Below are positions 29,717 to 35,764 of a stretch of DNA of 35,764 bases, piece after piece. The stretch covers positions 1-35,764 of the forward strand of contig PTKE01000014.1 of the NCBI GenBank assembly GCA_002937585.1, written 5' to 3'. The position numbers and the translations under genes are program-made. This DNA is from Alphaproteobacteria bacterium MarineAlpha9_Bin6. Its GTDB lineage: Bacteria > Pseudomonadota > Alphaproteobacteria > UBA7887. The notes under the pieces are model-generated. The model saw only the letters and a program-made list of their open reading frames with translations, was not told the origin of the DNA and ran no database searches. Position 1 is the stretch's first letter, and each line of letters begins with the position of its first letter.

Positions 29717-30863
29717 CGTTCTGTCCCCCTTGCAACAAATGGCGGGAAATAATTACACGCATAATTTCATTTGTACCTTCAAGAATTTGGTGGACACGTA
29801 AATCTCGAAGAATTCGTTCTATTGGGTAATCGCGTAGATACCCATAGCCACCGTGCAATTGCAGGGCTGTGTTGCAAACATCGAAAGCTATATCGGTGGA
29901 AAAACGCTTCGCCATTGCGCAATACATTCTTGCGTCAGCTATACCAGCATCGAGGCTGGCCGCGGCTCGACGAATCATTAGGCGTGCCGCCTCCAGTTCA
30001 GTTGCCATGTCTGCCAGCTTAAATTGTAGTCCTTGAAAATCGGCCAACCGACGACCGAATTGCCGTCGCACCAGCATGTGCTCTTGCGCAGCCTCCATCG
30101 CTGCACGGGCACCTCCGATAGAACACGCGCCAATATTGAGTCGACCGCCGTCTAGACCCGTCATCGCAATCTTAAAACCTTCCCCTTCCCTTCCTATGAG
30201 ATTAAAGGCGGGCACTCGACAATCTTCAAATATTACGGCCGCCGTGGGCTGTGAATGCCATCCAAGTTTTTTCTCTTTTTTTCCAAAACTTAGTCCAGGA
30301 GAATCTTTCTCAACTACGATGCACGAGATTCCGCCCGGACCGGTGTTACCGGTTCGTACCATGCAAACATAAATATCCGAGGTGGACGCTCCCGAGATAA
30401 ATGCTTTACTGCCGTTAATTACATAGTCCTCGCCGTCTCGAATGGCACGGGTTTTGAGCGAGCCAGCATCCGATCCAGAGTCAGCTTCGCTAAGGCAATA
30501 ACTTGCCATCAACTGCATCGTACACAAGCCTGGTACCCACTTTCGGCGTTGAAACTCATCACCAAAACAATCGATCATCCAGCTCGCCATGTTATGGATT
30601 GAAATATAGGCCGCAGTTGAAGGACAGGCCGCGGCAAGCTCTTCAAAAATAACGGCAGCATCAAGACGGCTGAGACCTGTTCCTCCCCGCTCCTCTTTGC
30701 AGTAAATTCCGGCAAAACCTAGTGCTGCAGCCTGCCGCAGCGCATCAACTGGAAAAATCAACTCTTCATCCCATTGTGCTGCAAAAGGAGCCATTTTTTC
30801 TCGGGCGAACACTCGTGCTGTTTCTCGAAAGGAGCACTGCTCCTCATTTAGCTCAAAATCCAC
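29709..30863 (-). CDS. Acyl-CoA dehydrogenase, isobutyryl-CoA dehydrogenase-like
   Basis: [102 protein letters not shown] 30863 preceded by AGGGGG preferred; 8-nt overlap with the next gene. Confidence 0.9.
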   Translation of the reverse strand: MDFELNEEQCSFRETARVFAREKMAPFAAQWDEELIFPVDALRQAAALGFAGIYCKEERGGTGLSRLDAAVIFEELAAACPSTAAYISIHNMASWMIDCFGDEFQRRKWVPGLCTMQLMASYCLSEADSGSDAGSLKTRAIRDGEDYVINGSKAFISGASTSDIYVCMVRTGNTGPGGISCIVVEKDSPGLSFGKKEKKLGWHSQPTAAVIFEDCRVPAFNLIGREGEGFKIAMTGLDGGRLNIGACSIGGARAAMEAAQEHMLVRRQFGRRLADFQGLQFKLADMATELEAARLMIRRAAASLDAGIADARMYCAMAKRFSTDIAFDVCNTALQLHGGYGYLRDYPIERILRDLRVHQILEGTNEIMRVIISRHLLQGGQNDE

Positions 30864-30925
30864 GGGTACGGGCCCCCTAAGACACACTTAAGTTATGAGA
30901 TTAACTAATTGGTGTTTCGAGCGAT

Positions 30926-30941
30926 GTTAACTAGTGTTAAC
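30926..30941. promoter_or_regulatory. Dyad GTTAAC-TAGT-GTTAAC in the divergent intergenic region, candidate operator
   Basis: Two identical palindromic hexamers 4 nt apart, between the starts of the minus-strand acyl-CoA dehydrogenase and plus-strand hemB. Confidence 0.35.
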
Positions 30942-30977
30942 CCTCTGTCAACGCAACCCAACACGCAACAAGTGTAA

Positions 30978-32066
<1,089 letters not shown>

Positions 32067-32107
32067 GCGCCGCTTCATCTCAACTGTCGACCCCTAGCTC
32101 GACAGAA

Positions 32108-32890
32108 TCATACAACCTTGGTTCGGGCTGCAACCCCCCCGTCAACTGAATAAATAACGCCACTAATATAAGAGGCTTTAGGGGAAGCGAGGAATGTCAC
32201 CAGATCAGCCACTTCCTCCGGCTCCCCGGCTCGGTTGAGTGGAAGACCCTTCAAAAACTCTTGCCAGCGGGACTTGTCGCCTAACTCGTTTTCCGCACGG
32301 GTCTGCAATAAAGTCTTCATCCGGTCCGTAGCAATTAAACCCGGATTTACACCCACGACACGCACCCCATCATCCAAGCTGGTACCGCCAAGAGCCCTGG
32401 TAAAAGCCATCAACCCCGCGTTACCAGTACTTCCGACAATATAATTTGCGTCATAACGTTCGCCGGCAAGTCCAATAATATTGATAATCACGCCGCGGCC
32501 ACGATTTTGCATTTGTGCGTACATTTGGCGCGTTAAATTTATATAACCAAATACCTTAAGATCCCAAGCTTCCCGCCAACGCGCTTCGTCAACAGAGGCA
32601 ATATTACCACCCGGAATCGCACCAGCGTTGTTGATCAAAATATCCACATCAGCGCAAGCTTCGGCCAACCGAGTGGTATTTCGGCTTTGGCTAAGATCGA
32701 ACGCATGGATTGACACCTCAGAACCTGTGGTCTCAGTAATTTCCACCTGAGCTTGTTGAAGATCCGCCTCCGTACGTGACGCTAGGTGAAGTTGGCATCC
32801 CTCTTTAGCCATACTACTTGCAATAGCCCGGCCTATCCCTCGAGAGCCACCCGTTATTAATACTTTTTGTCCACCCAGTTGTAAGTCCAT
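32108..32890 (-). CDS. SDR family oxidoreductase
   Basis: VLITGGSRGIGRAIASSMAKEGCQLHLASR, LINNAGAIPGGN, SYISGVIYSVDGGVAAR. Confidence 0.9.
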   Translation of the reverse strand: MDLQLGGQKVLITGGSRGIGRAIASSMAKEGCQLHLASRTEADLQQAQVEITETTGSEVSIHAFDLSQSRNTTRLAEACADVDILINNAGAIPGGNIASVDEARWREAWDLKVFGYINLTRQMYAQMQNRGRGVIINIIGLAGERYDANYIVGSTGNAGLMAFTRALGGTSLDDGVRVVGVNPGLIATDRMKTLLQTRAENELGDKSRWQEFLKGLPLNRAGEPEEVADLVTFLASPKASYISGVIYSVDGGVAARTKVV

Positions 32891-33045
32891 ACCAAAACCT
32901 CTCCTTTCTTATCGCCACATTGTGAGTGAATGATAAGTAACCTCAGTCAAACCCAAAACCATTTTTGCGTGTAAAAGCTTTATTTCAACCACAGAGTCAA
33001 AAATTGTAACGGCCGAAAGTAATTCCTATCAGATGACGATCAAAC

Positions 33046-34197
33046 TCATGTGTCATCAATGTCTACAAACATACATCCGCGAAAACCATTAAAATTAGTG
33101 TTCAGTGCGTTGCTATAAGCGCCAAGAAGGGAGAACTCAATCCAATCCCCCTCACATATATCTTCCGGCAAACAAACCGGCTGGGGCAACTGATCATTCG
33201 AGTCGCAGGTCGGACCAAAAACTGTAAATGGTTTTAAGCCATTGCCAATTGGGCCATCAAGGCGAACCAAGCGCGCAGGCAATTGGAATTGGTTAGAACT
33301 GCTTTCAGCAAAACTGCCAAAAATGCCATCATTAATGTATAGACGCTCACCCTTACGTAAGTACACCTTCGTCACCACGGACACGCCGTCCGCTACTAAT
33401 GCGCGGCCTGGCTCACACAATAAAGTTATTTCATGACCAAGACCAATCGCGGCGACTCCCTCAACAATTGCCTTCATAAAGTCTGCTAGAGGCGGCAGTG
33501 CCATATTCGGATAAGAAGCTGGAAATCCGCCACCAACATCAAGCGCAGTGATGGGCACACGTGCACGGCTTATAGTTTTTCCGACAACGGACAATGCAGT
33601 CTGATAGGAACATGGATCGTAGCACTGCGACCCCACGTGGAACGATAATGCACACTTAAACCCTGTATTTCTTACCCGATTCAATAATGAAACAGCCTCA
33701 TCGATGGAAGCTCCAAACTTATCTGAAAAATGCTCACTCGCACCTCCAGGAGGTGTCGCCAATCTGACATAAACGGTAACTCCTCTAGTATCGTCGACTT
33801 CATCGACCACCTTAGATAGTTCCGACAAATGGTCGACAGCAAAATGGCGAACACCATGCAATCGATAAGAATTCCGGATCGCCGAACGAGATTTCACAGG
33901 ATGCTGAAAATAGGGGGTGGAGTTATTGTAACGCTCACGAATAAGCTTTACTTCCTCTAATGAGGCCACGTCAAAATCACTAATTCCACCAACATGGCAT
34001 GCATCGAGTACCCAAGGGTGTGGATTACATTTGACTGCATACAACACCTTGCCCGGAAAATTATTAACGAAATCGCGAGCATTCCTTTGGATCCGTTTTT
34101 TTCGCAAACAATAGACAGGAACCTCAGGACGATAATCGACGAGCATAGCCTCTACAGACGGAAAAGACTTACTTTCAATATTTTTTTCGATAGTCAT
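33046..34197 (-). CDS. Type III PLP-dependent decarboxylase (ornithine/lysine decarboxylase-like)
   Basis: VYCLRKKRIQRNARDFVNNFPGKVLYAVKCNPHPWVLDACH, FHVGSQCYDP, DVGGGFPASYP, LLCEPGRALVADG, FGPTCDSNDQL. Start MTIEKNIES at 34197, since the track's upstream extension overlaps the divergent gene. Confidence 0.88.
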   Translation of the reverse strand: MTIEKNIESKSFPSVEAMLVDYRPEVPVYCLRKKRIQRNARDFVNNFPGKVLYAVKCNPHPWVLDACHVGGISDFDVASLEEVKLIRERYNNSTPYFQHPVKSRSAIRNSYRLHGVRHFAVDHLSELSKVVDEVDDTRGVTVYVRLATPPGGASEHFSDKFGASIDEAVSLLNRVRNTGFKCALSFHVGSQCYDPCSYQTALSVVGKTISRARVPITALDVGGGFPASYPNMALPPLADFMKAIVEGVAAIGLGHEITLLCEPGRALVADGVSVVTKVYLRKGERLYINDGIFGSFAESSSNQFQLPARLVRLDGPIGNGLKPFTVFGPTCDSNDQLPQPVCLPEDICEGDWIEFSLLGAYSNALNTNFNGFRGCMFVDIDDT

Positions 34198-34285
34198 TCT
34201 CTCTAACCAAACTTGCATGGTCGTGTAGCCTAAGCTATGCCACGTCCGCAACTCCCAGCATGGCGTGGGCCTAAGGATTACGACA

Positions 34286-35476
34286 ATGACTGATACACGA
34301 TCAACGGATATGACACAGCCTGAAACACCAATTAAACCTCCGGTAGGCCCTCTGTCCGGGATCACCGTACTGGACCTGACACGAGTGCTTGCTGGGCCTT
34401 ACTGCACCATGATTTTAAACGACCTAGGCGCAAGAATTATTAAAGTCGAACCACCCGGTGGCGACGATTCACGTGGCTACGGGCCATGGTTGGATGGACA
34501 TTCTGCATACTTCATGTCGTTAAACCGAGGCAAGGAAAGCATCGTCCTTGATTTGAAAAATGATAAGGACCGAAAGGTATTCGATAAACTGCTTTCGGAA
34601 ACTGACGTACTGGTGGAGAATTTTCGCCCAGGCACTATGGCGAAACTCGGTTACGGATGGGAAACAATACATGCCCGACATCCCGAACTTATCTATGCTG
34701 CCTGCTCTGGTTTTGGCCAGACTGGCCCCGATTCGGGACGCCCAGCATATGATATAGTTGTACAAGGAATGGGTGGCCTCATGAGCCTTACCGGTCACGA
34801 GGGTGGGCCACCAACCCGAGTAGGAACTGCAATCGGAGATATCACGGCCGGGTTATTTACCACGATCGGGGTGAATGCGGCGCTATTTGACCGGACAAAG
34901 ACAGGCGCTGGTCAATTTATCGATATATCAATGCTCGATTGCCAGATTGCCATCCTTGAGAATGCCATTGCACGCTATTTCGCAACGGGCATAAGTCCAG
35001 GGCCCTCAGCTGCACGTCACCCGTCGATTGCCCCCTTCGAATGCTATGAGAGCAAAAATAGCCATATCATTATTGCAGCTGGCAATGATGCGCTGTTCGC
35101 AAAGCTTTGCAAAGAACTAGGCACCCCGGAGTTAACCATAGACTCACGCTTCAATACAAACCGTGCGCGCATTGAAAATGTCGCTGCACTTAAAAAGGCC
35201 CTGGAACGTATTCTCAAAACTCACGATACTAATTATTGGCTTCAGAAGTTGGAAACGGCTGGGGTCCCTTGCGGGCCCCTGAACACTGTCGCAGATGTTG
35301 TGAAAAATCCGCAGGTCCAATCACGGAATATGGTGGTAGAGATCGATGACGATCAAACTACACGTCTAAAAATCGCGGGTAATCCAATAAAGCTCAACCG
35401 CTATTCGGATCCCGATACTCGGGCCCCCGCCCCAGCCCTAAATCAGCATCGAGATTTTATTGAGAAACAAAATTAA
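34286..35476 (+). CDS. CaiB/BaiF (class III) CoA-transferase
   Basis: LSGITVLDLTRVLAGPYCTMILNDLGARIIKVEPPGGDDSRGYGP, YFMSLNRGKESIVLDLKN, GQTGPDSGRPAYDIVVQGMGGLMSLTG. ATG 34286 with AAGGA upstream. Confidence 0.93.
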   Translation: MTDTRSTDMTQPETPIKPPVGPLSGITVLDLTRVLAGPYCTMILNDLGARIIKVEPPGGDDSRGYGPWLDGHSAYFMSLNRGKESIVLDLKNDKDRKVFDKLLSETDVLVENFRPGTMAKLGYGWETIHARHPELIYAACSGFGQTGPDSGRPAYDIVVQGMGGLMSLTGHEGGPPTRVGTAIGDITAGLFTTIGVNAALFDRTKTGAGQFIDISMLDCQIAILENAIARYFATGISPGPSAARHPSIAPFECYESKNSHIIIAAGNDALFAKLCKELGTPELTIDSRFNTNRARIENVAALKKALERILKTHDTNYWLQKLETAGVPCGPLNTVADVVKNPQVQSRNMVVEIDDDQTTRLKIAGNPIKLNRYSDPDTRAPAPALNQHRDFIEKQN

Positions 35477-35502
35477 TTATTTATATTAACACATTGTTCT
35501 CT

Positions 35503-35764
35503 ATGAAGAAAATAGTTTTAGTATTGACCGTTTTCGGGTTATTAACTGTCATCGTGGCATCAGCCACAACTTTTTGGTTGCGAACATCTCTCCCCATCAC
35601 AGATGGTCTGATCACGCTGGACGGACTTACCGCTCCTGTCACCGTTACGCGCGATGTTTACGGCATCCCACATATCAAAGGTGAGTCCCAAACAGATGTT
35701 TATTTCGGTTTAGGATTCGTCCACGCACAAGACCGAATGTGGCAAATGGAAACCGCCCGGCGCG
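35503..35764 (+). CDS. Penicillin acylase family protein (Ntn hydrolase), partial at window edge
   Basis: Manual translation MKKIVLVLTVFGLLTVIVASATTFWLRTSLPITDGLITLDGLTAPVTVTRDVYGIPHIKGESQTDVYFGLGFVHAQDRMWQMETARR; VxRDxYGIPHI and GFVHAQDRMWQME are hallmarks. Confidence 0.88.
   Translation, partial: MKKIVLVLTVFGLLTVIVASATTFWLRTSLPITDGLITLDGLTAPVTVTRDVYGIPHIKGESQTDVYFGLGFVHAQDRMWQMETARR

Overview
The 35.8-kb window is densely coding and looks like an alphaproteobacterial chromosome; that lineage call is inferred from the glnB-glnA, yciA, parE, rhlE and class I pyrC gene content. It holds about 30 supportable protein genes, one tRNA-His and a few regulatory candidates. A housekeeping block (about 17.7-26.4 kb: tRNA-His, glnB, glnA, yciA-like thioesterase, parE, rhlE-like helicase, dihydroorotase) plus hemB is embedded in a catabolic landscape. 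That landscape includes enoyl-CoA hydratases, at least four acyl-CoA dehydrogenases, SDRs, a class III CoA-transferase, a complete-looking intradiol dioxygenase, and a valine-degradation-like trio. The ORF track misses two edge genes: a MetE-C-like methionine synthase (minus strand, 1-833) and a penicillin acylase family protein (from 35503). The most interesting region is 7.4-13.6 kb. It contains (i) a flavin-dependent luciferase-like monooxygenase broken by two offsetting single-base indels, (ii) a secreted cupredoxin-like gene with one in-frame TGA where a Trp looks likely, and (iii) next to it a 12-TM protein resembling those annotated as 'fenitrothion hydrolase'. The predicted mature N-terminus of the 12-TM protein starts His-Gly, and it has several intramembrane histidines. 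A small secreted protein and a secreted beta-propeller flank this pair, so the group could be an undescribed copper/redox membrane system. That proposal is inference. No CRISPR array, IS element, prophage or rRNA was seen.
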